Positions 8,478-22,300 of a stretch of 64,000 nucleotides of DNA are shown in pieces. The number at the start of each line of letters is the position of its first letter. Position 1 is the stretch's first letter. The notes under the pieces were generated by a model. That model was not told where the DNA came from. It did not search any database and saw only the letters and a list, made by a program, of their open reading frames with translations. Made by a program: the position numbers and the translations under genes. Source of the DNA: Symploca sp. SIO1C2 (GTDB taxonomy: Bacteria > Cyanobacteriota > Cyanobacteriia > Cyanobacteriales > Coleofasciculaceae). The stretch covers positions 367,244-431,243 of the forward strand of contig JAAHFP010000002.1 of assembly GCA_010672925.1 (NCBI GenBank), given 5' to 3'.

Positions 8478-8996
8478 GTGACAAGCCCGACTCAAGTGTT
8501 AAGCCAATCAGTGGTGGTGTTCTCTAAGAACTACCTGCCTATTAGTCGGATCAATATTAAGCGAGCAGTCTCTCTGTTGGTAACGGGGAAAGCCGAACCA
8601 CTAGATCTAGGCAACAGCAAGAGTTACAGCCTGCGCTCTCCTAGTGTAGTGCTGTTAGTTCCAGAACAAATTCGCTTGACGTTCACCGGTACTGAAAGGA
8701 TTTGGAAAGTCCCACCGGTGAATCGCCGGGAAGTCCTCAGGCGAGACAAGCACACTTGCCAATACTGCGGTAGCACCAAAAATTTGACCATTGATCATGT
8801 AATTCCTAGGTCAAAAGGCGGAAAACACAGTTGGGACAATGTAGTAATAGCTTGTGAATTGTGTAACTCTCGTAAAGGCGATCGCACTCCCAAAGAAGCG
8901 GGAATGCTCTTACACACTAAGCCTAAAGCGCCTATGCATCCTACTGTTGCCTTTGCTGAGCAGTTCTGGCGTGAACACCAAGTAAAGGGTGAGTGA
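8478..8996 (+). CDS. HNH endonuclease
   Basis: 172 residues from a GTG preceded by AGGAGG. The C-terminal half is a classic HNH domain: CQYCG (first Cys pair), LTIDHVIPRSKGG (catalytic DH), WDNVVIACELCNSRKGDRTP (Asn, second Cys pair). The N-terminal part (VVFSKNYLPISRINIKRAVS, LLVTGKAEPL) matches the extension of a widespread cyanobacterial/bacterial HNH family. Metal-dependent DNA cleavage is expected; the biological role is unknown. No intron or methylase is nearby. The gene sits directly after a strong terminator. Confidence 0.85.
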   Translation: MTSPTQVLSQSVVVFSKNYLPISRINIKRAVSLLVTGKAEPLDLGNSKSYSLRSPSVVLLVPEQIRLTFTGTERIWKVPPVNRREVLRRDKHTCQYCGSTKNLTIDHVIPRSKGGKHSWDNVVIACELCNSRKGDRTPKEAGMLLHTKPKAPMHPTVAFAEQFWREHQVKGE

Positions 8997-9099
8997 AAAG
9001 AAAAGTGAGGAAACAAGTAAACAGACGCGGAGAATTAAAACCCTACCTAAAATTTCGTTAACCCCCAAGTAAACCAGTGATAACAGGAGGTCATAAGTT

Positions 9100-9483
9100 A
9101 TGCTGAAACTTACTTATACAGAAAATAGCTTTTGCTTGGAGCTGTTGGCTCAACCATTAGAAGAATGGGTGAGTGCACGAGTAATGCTGGCGCTGCGATC
9201 CGGAACCAGCCTCTGCATTGAACCAAGTAATGCTTCCTTTTTGCTTCCAGCTGATTTACCACAGCTCCAGGCTTTAGAGCGGCAAGGGCAAACAGAAGAA
9301 GCGATCGCTCTGTGTCTGTGTGATGCTGATTATGTGGAAATCAGTCTCCAAGGAACTTGGCTGTCTTCGGACCCTGACTCTGAAGAAGGTATTTTCGTTA
9401 CGATGATGAGCCATGTCGTTGAGTTCTTTCTCTTTAAACTTTGGCAGGAAGCCCAAGCCATGACTTCCGTCATTAGTGAATAA
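9100..9483 (+). CDS. Conserved cyanobacterial protein (alr0857-like)
   Basis: 127 residues, starting MLKLTYTENSF after GGAGG. It resembles a small cyanobacteria-specific family of unknown function that I recall as alr0857-like. Features are an N-terminal amphipathic region, a long acidic middle and a hydrophobic C-terminal helix (MMSHVVEFFLFKLWQEAQAM). No catalytic motif. A terminator follows immediately, so it is probably monocistronic. Confidence 0.55.
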   Translation: MLKLTYTENSFCLELLAQPLEEWVSARVMLALRSGTSLCIEPSNASFLLPADLPQLQALERQGQTEEAIALCLCDADYVEISLQGTWLSSDPDSEEGIFVTMMSHVVEFFLFKLWQEAQAMTSVISE

Positions 9484-9486
9484 TCC

Positions 9487-9522
9487 AGAGGGCATAGTTA
9501 AGTGGCTATGCTCTCTTTTTTT
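9487..9522 (+). terminator. Intrinsic terminator
   Basis: An 11-bp stem with one mismatch (AGAGGGCATAG / CTATGCTCTCT) followed by a T-run, three bases after the stop of the preceding gene. Confidence 0.8.
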
Positions 9523-10319
9523 AAGAAAATTCTCATTTTTTTGTAACTTTTTTAGGTGATTATTACAGTCTATATTCCACTTTTGCAACTGTCATAAGTG
9601 ATAATTTTTAATAAAGTATAATAAATAACAATATTAACTTAATTTAAATTTAAGAACCAAAATAATAAAAAATTGTGTCAATACATAGTACTGTATTTTT
9701 ATCGTCTTACATTATTCCGTATTCTACTTATAGAGTAGGTTTCATCTGTTATATTTGATACAAACGTTATTATTTCAATTCTTAATTCTGTATCAATTTC
9801 TCAATAATCAAGGAAAAAATCGGGACAAATGAATTTTCATCGGCTAACATAAGCAGTTAGTTACGCAAAATACTAAACTCTAATTGCACAAAATCTTATA
9901 CTCCGTTGTGACTTGATAGTGATTAATATGAACATAAGCAGTTTTAGACCCTGGCTATGCCTGTGAGAGCAGATTTAATAACTCTACGACGTGCAAGTAA
10001 TGCCAGAAGCCGTGACCAAGGTGTTGGGATTTTCAACAGAGGTAATTTTGTTGCTTCCTACTTTTGAGGGATTACTTTTCTTAACCCTTTTATGATTTAA
10101 CCTCTTGCCCAAACCACAGAAACCATACTGCTTCCACCATTAAATTTTCCGAAACGGAGTTAGGCCAAGAAATACCCACACAGTCTAGTGTGACAATTTC
10201 AGTTTTTTTAGTGACGACCTAGGAACTTCTCTCAGGGCAAAAGTCGTCAATTTCAATAATTTCCTGGCATCTACATCTAACAGGTGCATTTACCAACCTG
10301 TAGTCGATGGAAAGCCAAC
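9523..10319. other. AT-rich intergenic region 5' of the giant gene
   Basis: About 800 bp without a supported gene. A 36-codon ATG ORF at 9957-10067 has no ribosome site and no recognisable product. The region presumably contains the promoter and a long 5' leader for the giant gene. No riboswitch or operator was recognised. Confidence 0.5.
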
Positions 10320-13300
10320 ATGAATAATTTCAATTCAAGCACTCTCTCCAAACTAGTTTCTGGTGAGGACAACAACGATATATCAGTATTTTACCAGAAA
10401 AAACCTAGTTTCTCGACTGACAAAAATGCAGCAATGCTAGTGGTTATTGACCCCAGAGTCGAAGCATACCAGATGCTAGCAGAAGGGGTTCATCAGGGGG
10501 CAAATGTCTTAATTCTTGACCCTAGCCAGGATGGTATTGAGCAAATTACTCAAACTCTAGCTGGCTATCCTACTTCCACTAGTCTCCATATTGTTTGCCA
10601 CGGTGCTCCAGGAACCCTGCATTTGGGGGATACATTTCTCAACGGAGCAAACTTGGAGCAATACCGCCAGCAGTTGCAAACCTGGGAAGTGGCTGAGATT
10701 TTTTTCTATGCCTGCAACCTAGCGGCTGAAACAATCCCTAGATCTCAATCCTTTCTCAGTCGCTTCCATCAGCTGACGGGTGCTCAGATTGCTGCTTCAG
10801 CGAATAAGATTGGTAATGCCCTCAGAGGTGGTTGTTGGTATTTAGAACACCAAATTGGTCAGATTGCCGGTGAATTGGCGTTTGAATCGGCGGTGATGCA
10901 GGCGTATCCTGGAGTTTTACCGATCATTGTCGGTCCAAGTAACCTGATCACCAGTGAAGATGGAACCGCTACGGGAACTTTTGGGGTTGTTCTCTCTGAT
11001 GTACCCACTGATCCGGTTTTGGTTCTGATTAATGGTGATGCTTCGGAAGGTACTCCTGACCAAACCTTCCTCTTATTTGATGATACTAACTGGAATATAC
11101 CTCAGATCGTTACGGTTACTGGTGTAGATGATGCAGAGGTTGATGGTGATATTACCTACAACCTCAACATAACGCCGATCAGTGGAGACCCAAACTTTAG
11201 GAATGCAGAAGTTATTCAGGTAACTAACCTTGATGATGATGTACTTCCCAATCTCTCCATCAGTGATGTGACGGTGGATGAAGCTGCCGGTACTGCTACG
11301 TTTGATGTCACTCTTAGCCAAGCTAGTGGAGAGGATGTCACGGTAGACTTTAACACCGTCGCTGGTACAGCTGATGACACCACTGACTTTACTGGTGCTA
11401 GTGGTACTTTGACCATTGCGGCGGGAGCTACCACTGGCAGCATCACCGTTAATATCAATGATGATACTCTCAATGAGCTGACGGAAAACTTTACCGTTGA
11501 GCTGAGTAATGCGACTAATGCGACTATTGCTGATGGTCAAGGGGTCGGTACTATTACTGATAATGACCCACTTCCCAATGTCTCCATCAATGATGTGACG
11601 GTAAATGAAGGTGCTGGTACTGCTACCTTTACCGTCAGTCTTGATGCAGCTAGTGGGCAGGATGTAACGGTAGACTTTACTACTACTGATGTCACTGCCA
11701 TTAATCCAGATGACTACACCGGTACTAATGGTACTTTGACCATTGCCGCTGGAGAGACTACCGGCACTATCACCGTAAACATTGCTGATGATAACCTTAA
11801 TGAGCTCCCTGAGGAATTCACTGTAGATCTGACTGGTGCTACCAACGCTACCATTCTTCAAGGTATAGGAACTGGTACCATTACCGACAATGACCAACCT
11901 CCAAATGTCTCCGTTGGTGATGTGACAGTGGATGAAGCTGCTGGCGTTGCGAACTTCACCATCAGTCTTGACGTGGCTAGTGGACAGGATGTGACAGTAG
12001 ACTTTGCTACTGTTGCTGGTACGGCAATCTCTCCTGATGACTTTACCGACACCACTGGTACTGCAACTATTGCTGCTGGACAAACCTCGGTTATCGTTTC
12101 CGTACCAATTATCAACGATACCCTCAATGAAGCTGATGAAACCTTCTCGGTTAGTTTAACGAATGCTACCAACGCCAATCTTACTGAGGCTCAAGGGGTC
12201 GGTACGATTACAGATGATGACGCACTACCGAATCTGTTTATCGATGATGTGACGATAAATGAAGGTGGTGCCGCTACATTTACGGTTAGTTTGAGTCAAG
12301 CTAGTGGACAGAATGTCTCGGTAGATTTTGCCGCCATTGCTGGTACAGCTGATGACCTCAGTGACTTTATTGCTACTAGTAGTACCTTAACCATCGCAGC
12401 AGGAGATACTACTGGCACCATCACCATCAATACCATTGATGATGCCCTTAATGAGTTGCCGGAGAACTTTACCGTTGAATTGAGTAATGCGACTAATGCT
12501 ACCATTACTGATGCTCAAGGAATCGGTACCATTACTGATGATGATGCGGCTCCCAATCTATCCATCAATGACGTGATGGTAAATGAAGGTGCTGGCACTG
12601 CTACCTTTACCGTCAGTCTGGATGCTGCTAGTGGACAGGATGTCACCGTAGACTTTACCACTAATGATTTTACTGCCATTAACCCCGATGACTATACTGG
12701 CGCTAATGGTACTTTGACCATTGCAGCAGGAGATACTACCGGCACTATTACTGTAAACATCGCTGATGATACTCTTGATGAGGGGGATGAAACCTTCACC
12801 GTAGACCTCACTAATGCGACCAATGCCGCCATTGCTGATAACCAAGGGGCTGGTACTATTACTGATAATGACCTAGCTCCTGCACTCTCCATTGATGATA
12901 TCACGGTGGATGAAGCTACGGGCATTGCTACCTTCACCGTCAGTTTGGATCAAGCTAGTGCTCAGGATGTCATGGTAGACTTCACTACCAATGCTGGTAC
13001 AGCGATAACTCCTGATGACTTTACCGATAGTCCTGGTACTTTGACTATTGCTGCCGGACAGACTTCCGCTACAATTTCGGTACCAATTACCAATGATCTA
13101 CTCAACGAAGGTGATGAAACCTTCACGGTCAATTTAACCAATCCCGTTAATGCTACCATCAGTGACCCTCAAGGAATCGCTACGATTACTGATGATGATG
13201 CATTACCGAATCTGTCCATTAATGATGTGACAGTAAATGAAGGGGACGGTACTGCTACCTTTACCGTTAGTCTCGACGCAGTTAGTGGACAGAATGTTAC

Positions 13301-16300
13301 CGTAGACTTTGCTACTCTTGCCGGTACTGCTGATGACCTCAGTGACTTTATTGCTACTAGTAGTACTTTAACGATCGCAGCAGGGGATACCACTGGTACA
13401 ATCACTGTCAATCTTCTTGATGATGCTCTCAATGAACCCATTGAGAACTTTACTGTTGAGCTGAGTAATGCTACCAACGCCAACATTGCTGATGCTCAAG
13501 GAATCGGTATCATTAATGATGATGACGTAGCTCCAGAGTTATCGATTGATGATGTGACGGTGAATGAAGGGGCTGGTACTGCTACTTTTACGGTAACTCT
13601 CGACGCCGCTAGTGGACAGGATGTCACGGTAGACTTTACCACCAATGATGGCAGTGCCATTAACCCCGATGACTTTACTGGTACTAATGGTACTTTAACC
13701 ATTGCCGCTGGAGACACCACCGGCACGATCACCGTAAACATTGCTGATGATGCTCTTGATGAGGGGGATGAGGACTTTACCGTAGAGCTGGTTAGTGCTA
13801 CCAATGCTACCATTGGTGCTGATAACGAAGGAACCGGTACGATTACCGATAACGATTTACCCCCCAATCTCTCCATTGATGATGTAACGGTGAGTGAAGA
13901 TGGCGGGACTGCGACCTTTACTGTCAGTTTGGATCAAGTTAGTGCAGAGGATGTCACCGTAGACTTTACCACTAACGATGGTTCCGCCGTTAACCCCGAT
14001 GACTTTACTGCCACCACCGGTACGGTAACTATTGCTGCTGGACAGACATCTGCTACTATTTCCGTACCGATTATCAGCGATACCCTCAGCGAAACTGATG
14101 AAACTTTCACTGTTGATTTAAGTAATGCTGTCAATGCTAATATCCTTGACCCTCAAGGGGTAGGTACGATTACTGACAATAACCAGCCGCCGAATCTGTC
14201 CATTGATGATGTAGCAGTGGATGAAAATGCTGGTACTGCTACCTTTACTGTAAGTCTTGACCGAGCTAGTGGACAGGATATCACTGTAGACTTTGCTACT
14301 CTTGCTGGTACTGCTCTTGACACTGATGACTTTACTGGTACCAGTGGTACTCTCACCATCCTGGCAGGGGATACTACCGGCACCATCACGGTAAATATCA
14401 CCGACGATACTCTTAATGAGCCAATTGAGGACTTTACCGTTGAACTGAGCAATGCTACTAATGCGACTATTGCTGATGCTCAAGGACTCGGTACCATTAC
14501 TGATGATGATGCGGCTCCAAATTTGTCGATTAATGATGTGACGGTAAATGAAGGAGCTGGTACTGCTACCTTTACTGTAAGTCTTGATGCTGCTAGTGGA
14601 CAGGATGTCACGGTAAACTTTACCACCAATGATGGCATTGCCATTAACCCCGATGACTATACCGGTAATAACGGTGCTTTGACTATTGCTGCTGGAGATA
14701 CCACCGGCACTATCACCGTAGATATTGCGGATGATGCTCTTGATGAGGGGAATGAAACCTTCACTGTAGACCTGGTCAGTGCGACCAATGCCACTATCCT
14801 TGATAATCAAGGGATTGGTACGATTACTGACAATGACCTACCTCCAGTACTCTCCATTGATGATGTGACGGTGGATGAAGCTGCTGGAGTTGTCAACTTT
14901 ACCGTGAGTTTGGATCAAGTCAGTGCCCAGGATGTAACGGTAGACTTTGCTACTCTTGCTGGTACTGCGGTAAATCCTGATGATTTTACTGACACTACTG
15001 GTACTTTGACTATTACGGCGGGACAAACCTCTGCCACTATTGCCGTACCGATTACCAACGATTTGCTGAATGAAGGGGATGAAACCTTCTCGGTTAATTT
15101 AACCAATGCTGTCAATGCTACCATTGGTGACCCTCAAGGAGTCGCTACGATTACTGATGATGATACTCCACCCAATCTGTCCATTGATGATGTGACGGTG
15201 GATGAAGCGGCGGGTACTGCTACCTTTACTGTTAGTCTAGACGCAGCTACTGGACAGGATGTGACAGTAGACTTTGCTACTGTTGCTGGTACTGCTCTGG
15301 AGATAGATGACTTTTCCGGTACTAATGGTACTGTCACCATTCTGGCAGGAGATACCACCGGTACAATTACGGTGGATATCAACAACGATATTCTGGATGA
15401 ACCGAATGAAACCTTTACCGTTGAGTTGAGCAATGCTACCAATGCCAACATTGCTGATGCTCAAGGACTTGGTACTATTACTGATGATGATCTAGCTCCA
15501 GGGGTATCAATTAATGATGTCACGGTAAATGAAGGAGCTGGCACTGCTACCTTTGTCGTCAGTCTCGACGCCGCTAGTGCCCAGGATGTCACCATAGACT
15601 TTGCTACCAATGATGGCACTGCCATTAACCCCGATGACTATACTGGTGGTAATGGAACTTTAACCATTGCGGCAGGAGATACTACTGGCACTATCACTGT
15701 AGATATTGCTGATGATGCCATCGATGAGCTGGATGAAACCTTCACCGTAGACCTGATCAGTGCTACCAATGCTACCATCACTGATGACCAAGGGGTTGGC
15801 ACTATCACCGATAATGACTTAGCTCCCAATCTCTCTATTGATGATGTGATGGTGAGTGAAGATGGGGGTACTGCTACCTTTACCGTTACTTTGGATCAAG
15901 CTAGTGCTCAGGATGTCACCGTAGACTTTACCACTAACAATGGTTCAGCGGTTGACCCTGATGACTTTACTGGCACTGGTGGTACTTTAACTATTACTGC
16001 GGGACAGACATCTGCTACTATTTCCGTACCAATTATCAGCGATACCCTCAGTGAAGTTGATGAAACCTTTACGGTTAATTTAAGCAATGCCGTTAATGCC
16101 AATATCCTTGATCCTCAAGGGGTGGGTACGATTACGGATAATAACCTACCACCGAATTTGTCTATTGATGATGTAATAGTCGATGAAGGTGCTGGTACTG
16201 CTACTTTTACCGTTAGTCTTGACCGAGCTAGTGGACAGGATGTAACCTTAGATTTTGCTACTGTTGCCGGTACTGCTCTGGATATTGATGACTTTACTGG

Positions 16301-19300
16301 TACTAGTGGAACTATCACCATCTTGGCAGGAGATACCACTGGCACGATTACGGTGAATATTGTTGATGATGCTCTTGATGAGCCCATTGAGAATTTTACC
16401 GTTGAACTGAGCAATGCTACTAACGCGATTATCGCTGATGCTCAAGGTCTTGGTACTATCACTGATAATGATGATGCTCCGAATCTATCCATCGATGATG
16501 TGACAGTCAATGAAGGGGCTGGTACTGCTACTTTTACGGTAACTCTTGACGCGGCTAGTGCCCAGGATATCACTGTAGACTTTGCTACTGCTGATGATAC
16601 TGCGATTAACCCGGATGACTACGCTGGTACTAACGGTACTCTTACTATTGCGGCTGGGGAGACCAGCGGTACATTTACTGTAGATATTGCGGATGATGCT
16701 CTGGATGAGGTAGATGAAACCTTCACCGTAGACCTCACTAATGCTACGAATGCGACTATTGCTGATGCTCAGGGAATTGGTACGATTACGGACAATGACC
16801 TGGCTCCCAATGTGTCGATTGATGATATTACAGTGGATGAAGCTGCTGGATTTGCTACTTTCACTATCAGTCTTGATGCGGCTAGTGCCCAGGATGTCAC
16901 GGTAGATTTTGCTACTGCCATTGGTACGGCAGTTAATCCTGATGACTTTACTGATACTACTGGTACTGTAACTATTACCGCAGGACAGACTTCTGCGATT
17001 GTTTCTGTTCCGATTACTAATGACCTGCTCAATGAAGTTGATGAAACCTTCTCGGTCAATTTAACCAATGCCGTCAATGCGACTATTGTTGATGCTCAAG
17101 GGGTTGGTACGATTACTGATGATGACGCCTTACCTAATCTCTCTATTGATGATGTGACGGTGGATGAAGCGGCGGGTACTGCTACCTTTACTGTGAGTTT
17201 GGATGCCGCTAGTGGACAGAATGTTACTGTAGATTTTGCCACTCTTGCTGGTACTGCTGAAGACTTTATTGATTTTCTGAGTACTAATGGTACTTTAACG
17301 ATCGCGGCAGGGGATACTACTGGCACAATTACTGTTAATATCCTTGATGATGCTCTTAATGAGCCCATCGAGAACTTTACTGTTGAGCTGAGTAATGCTA
17401 CTAATGCCAATATTGCGGATGCTCAAGGACTTGGTACTATTACTGATGATGATGTAGCTCCTGAGGTATCGATTAATGATGTGACGGTAAATGAAGGGGC
17501 TGGTACTGCTACCTTTGTTGTCAGTCTCAACCAGGCTAGTGGACAGGATATTACGGTAGACTTTACCACCAATGATGGTACGGCGATTAATCCCGATGAC
17601 TTTACTGGAACTAATGGTACTGTAACTATTGCTGCCGGAGATACCGCAGCCATGATTACGGTAGATATTGCTGATGATGCGATTGATGAGTTGGATGAGA
17701 ACTTCACCGTAGACCTCACCAATGCCACCAATGCTACCATTGCTGATGACCAAGGGACTGGCACTATTATCGACAATGACTTACCTCCCAATGTCTCTAT
17801 TAATGATGTGATGGTGAGTGAGGATGGGGGTGCTGCCATCTTTACGGTGAGTTTGGATCAAGTTAGTGCCCAGGATGTGACGGTAGATTTTGCTACTGCT
17901 GCTGGTACTGCGATTAACCCGGATGACTTTACTGATACTACTGGCACTGTAACCATTGCCGCCGGACAGACTTCTGCCACTATTTCTATACCGATTATCA
18001 GCGATACCATCGATGAAATCGATGAAATGTTCACGGTTAATCTGAGCAATGCTGTTAATGCTAATATTACCGATCCTCAAGGGGTGGGTACGATTACGGA
18101 TAATAATGTACCTCCCAATCTCTCCATTGATAATGTGACGGTGGATGAAGCAGCGGGGACGGCTACCTTTACTGTTAGTCTTGACCAAACTAGTGGACAG
18201 AATATTACGGTAGACTTTGCGACTGTTGCGGGTACTGCGACGGAAACTGCTGACTTTACTGCTAATAATGGCACTCTGACTATCCTGGCAGGAGAGACTA
18301 CCGGCACTATTACTGTAGATATCATTGATGATGCTCTTGATGAGCTCAATGAAACCTTTACCGTTGAACTGAGCAATGCCACTAATGCCAATATTGTGGA
18401 TGCGGAAGGATTAGGTACGATTACCGATGATGACGCGGCTCCCAATTTGTCCATCAATGATTTAACGGTCAATGAAGGTGCGGGTACTGCTACGTTTACG
18501 GTAACTCTTGATGCTGCTAGCGGACAGGATGTCACGGTCAACTTTACCACCAACGATGATACTGCGGTTAACCCAGATGACTTTACTGGTAATAATGGAA
18601 CTCTGACCATTGCTGCCGGAGAAACCACTGGCACGATCACAGTGGATATTGTTGATGATGCCATTGATGAGGTAGATGAAACCTTTACCGTAGATATCAC
18701 TAGTGCTACCAACGCCACTATTACGGATAATCAAGGGATTGGCACTATTACCGATAATGACTTAGCTCCCAATGTCTCCATTGATGATGTGACAGTGGAT
18801 GAAGCTGCTGGTGTTGCTACCTTTACCATTAGCCTAGATGGGGCTAGTGGAGAGGATGTTACAGTAGATTTTGCCACTGCTGTTGGTACTGCGATCGCTC
18901 CTGATGACTTTACTGATACCACCGGCACTGTAACCATTGCCGCCGGACAAACCTCGGCGATTGTTTCTGTAGCAATTGCTAACGATACCCTCAATGAAGC
19001 GGATGAAACCTTTACGGTTAATCTAAGCAATGCCGTTAATGCGACCATCGTTGATCCTACAGGGATTGGTACAATTACCGATGATGATGCAGAGCCTACT
19101 CTGTCCATTGATAACGTAACGGTGGATGAAGCTGCGGGTACGGCGACCTTTACCGTAAGTCTCAACGCGGCTAGTGGACAGGATGTCACGGTAGACTTTG
19201 CTACTCTTGCCGGTACTGCTCTTGATACGGATGACTTTACTGGTAACAGTGGAACTCTCACTATCCTGGCGGGAGACACTACTGGCACGATCACAGTAGA

Positions 19301-22300
19301 TATCATTGATGATGCTCTGAATGAGTCGAATGAAACCTTTACCGTTGAGTTAAGCAATGCCACTAACGCAACTATTGCAGATGCTCAAGGACTTGGTACG
19401 ATTACCGATGATGACGCGGCTCCCAATCTCTCTATTAATGATGTGACGGTTAATGAGGGTGCGGGCACTGCTACCTTTACCGTAACTCTCGATGCTGCTA
19501 GTGGACAGGATGTCACGGTTAACTTTACTACCAGTGATGGTACTGCTGTTAACCCGGATGACTACACCGGTACTAATGGTTCAGTAACTATTGCTGCCGG
19601 ACAAACTACTGGCACTATCACGGTAGATATTGCCGATGATGCTATTGATGAGGTAGATGAAACCTTTAACGTAGATATCACTAGTGCTACCAACGCCACT
19701 ATTACTGATAACCAAGGGGTTGGCACTATCACCGATAATGACTTACCACCTAATATCTCCATTAATGATGTGATGGTAAGCGAAGATGCTGGCACTGCCA
19801 TCTTTACCGTGAGTTTGGATCAGGCTAGTTCCCAGGATGTCACGGTAGACTTTGCAACTACCGGTGGTTCAGCAGTTGACCCCGATGACTTTACCGGCAC
19901 TACTGGTACAGTAACTATTGCAGCGGGACAGACTTCTGCGACTATCTCCATACCAATTATCAGCGATAACCTTGATGAAGTTGATGAAACCTTCACGGTG
20001 GATTTAACCAATGCCGTCAATGGGAATATCCTTGATCCTCAAGGGGTGGGTACGATTACGGATAATAATCTACCACCGAATCTTTCCATTGATAATGTGA
20101 CAGTGGATGAAGCGGCGGGTACTGCTACCTTTACCGTTAGTCTTGATCAAACTAGTGGACAGGATATTACGGTAGACTTTGCCACTGTTGCGGGTACTGC
20201 TGATGCAACTAGTGACTTTACTGGTGATAGTGGCACTCTCACCATCTTGGCAGGAGCAACTACTGGCACCATCACCGTAGATATCATTGATGATGCTCTT
20301 GATGAGCAAAATGAAACCTTTACCATTGAGTTGAGCAATGCTACCAATGCAGTTATTGCCGATGCTCAAGGAATTGGGACTATTACTGACAATGATGAGG
20401 CTCCGAATCTATCCATCGATGATGTGACGGTGAATGAAGGGGCTGGTACTGCTACCTTTACCGTGAGTCTTGATGCGGCTAGCGGACAGGATGTTACGGT
20501 CAACTTTGCGACTAATGATGGTACTGCGATTAACCCGGATGATTATACCGGTAACAGTGGGACTTTGACCATTGCTGCCGGAGAAACCACTGGCACTGTT
20601 ACGGTCAATATCGCTGATGATGCTATTGATGAGGTAGATGAAACCTTCACTGTAGACCTCAGCAATGCTACCAATGCTACCATTCTTGATGCTCAAGGGG
20701 TTGGTACTATTACCGATAATGACCTACCACCAAATCTGTCCATTGGTGATGTCACAGTGGATGAAGCTACCGGCGTTGCTAACTTTACCATCAGTTTGGA
20801 TCAAGCTAGTTCCCAGGATGTGACGGTAGATTTTGCTACGGCTATTGGTACAGCGGTAACTCCTGATGACTTTACTGATACTACTGGTTCAGTAACTATT
20901 GCTGCTGGACAAACTTCCGCGATCGTTTCTGTAGCAATTACCAACGATACCCTTAACGAAGCTGATGAAACCTTTACGGTGAATTTAACCAACGCCGTTA
21001 ATGCTACCATTCTTGATGCTCAAGGGGTGGGTACGATTACCGATGATGACGCCCTACCCAATCTGTCTATTGATGATGTGACGGTGGATGAAGCTGCGGG
21101 TACTGCTACCTTTACTGTCAGTCTTGATGCTGCTAGTGGACAGGATGTCACGGTAGACTTTGCTACTGTTGCAGGTACTGCTGAAGACCTCAATGACTTT
21201 ATTAGCACGAATAGCACCTTAACGATCGCAGCAGGAGCAACCACTGCTACCATTACGGTAAACATCATTGATGATACTGTTGATGAAGCCCTTGAGACTT
21301 TCACTGTTGAGCTAAGTAATGCGACCAATGCTACCATTGCTGATGCTCAAGGGATGGGTACGATTATCGACAATGACGCGGCTCCCAATCTGTCGATTAA
21401 TGATGTGACCTTCAATGAAGGAGCCGGTACTGCTACCTTTATTGTTAGTCTCGATGCGGCTAGTGGACAGGATGTTACGGTAGACTTTATCACTAATGAT
21501 GGTACAGCGATTAACCCGGATGACTACACCGGTACTAATGGTACTGTAACCATTGCTGCCGGACAAACCACTGGTACTATCACGGTAGACATTGCTGATG
21601 ATGCTATTGATGAGCTGGATGAAACCTTCACCGTAGACCTGATTAGTGCTACCAACGCTACCATTGCGGATAATCAAGGGATTGGTACGATTACCGACAA
21701 TGACTTACCTCCCAATCTGTCGATTAATGATGTGACGGTGGATGAAGCGGGGGGCATTGCCACCTTTACGGTAACTCTCGATGCCGCTAGTGGACAGGAT
21801 GTGACGGTAGATTTTGCTACGGCAATTGGTACAGCGGTAACTCCTGATGACTTTACCGATACTACTGGGACCGTTACTATTGCTGCCGGACAGACTTCCG
21901 CGATTATTTCTGTACCGATTATCAATGATTTGCTGATTGAAGGTGATGAAACCTTTACGGTTAATTTAAGCAATGCCGTTAATGCTACCATTACTGACCC
22001 TCAAGGCATCGGTACAATTATTGATGATGAGATACCATCCAATATCTCTATTGATGATGTCACGGTAGATGAAAGTGCTGGTACTGCGACCTTTACGGTA
22101 ACCCTTGACCGGGCCAGCGGACAGGATGTCACGGTAGACTTTACCACTAATGATGGTACAGCGGTTGCTCCCGATGACTTTACTGCTAACAATGGCACCT
22201 TAACTATTGCAGCGGGACAAACCACTGGCACGATTACGGTAGATATCATCGATGATGCGATTAATGAAACTGATGAGACCTTTACCGTAGACCTCACTAA

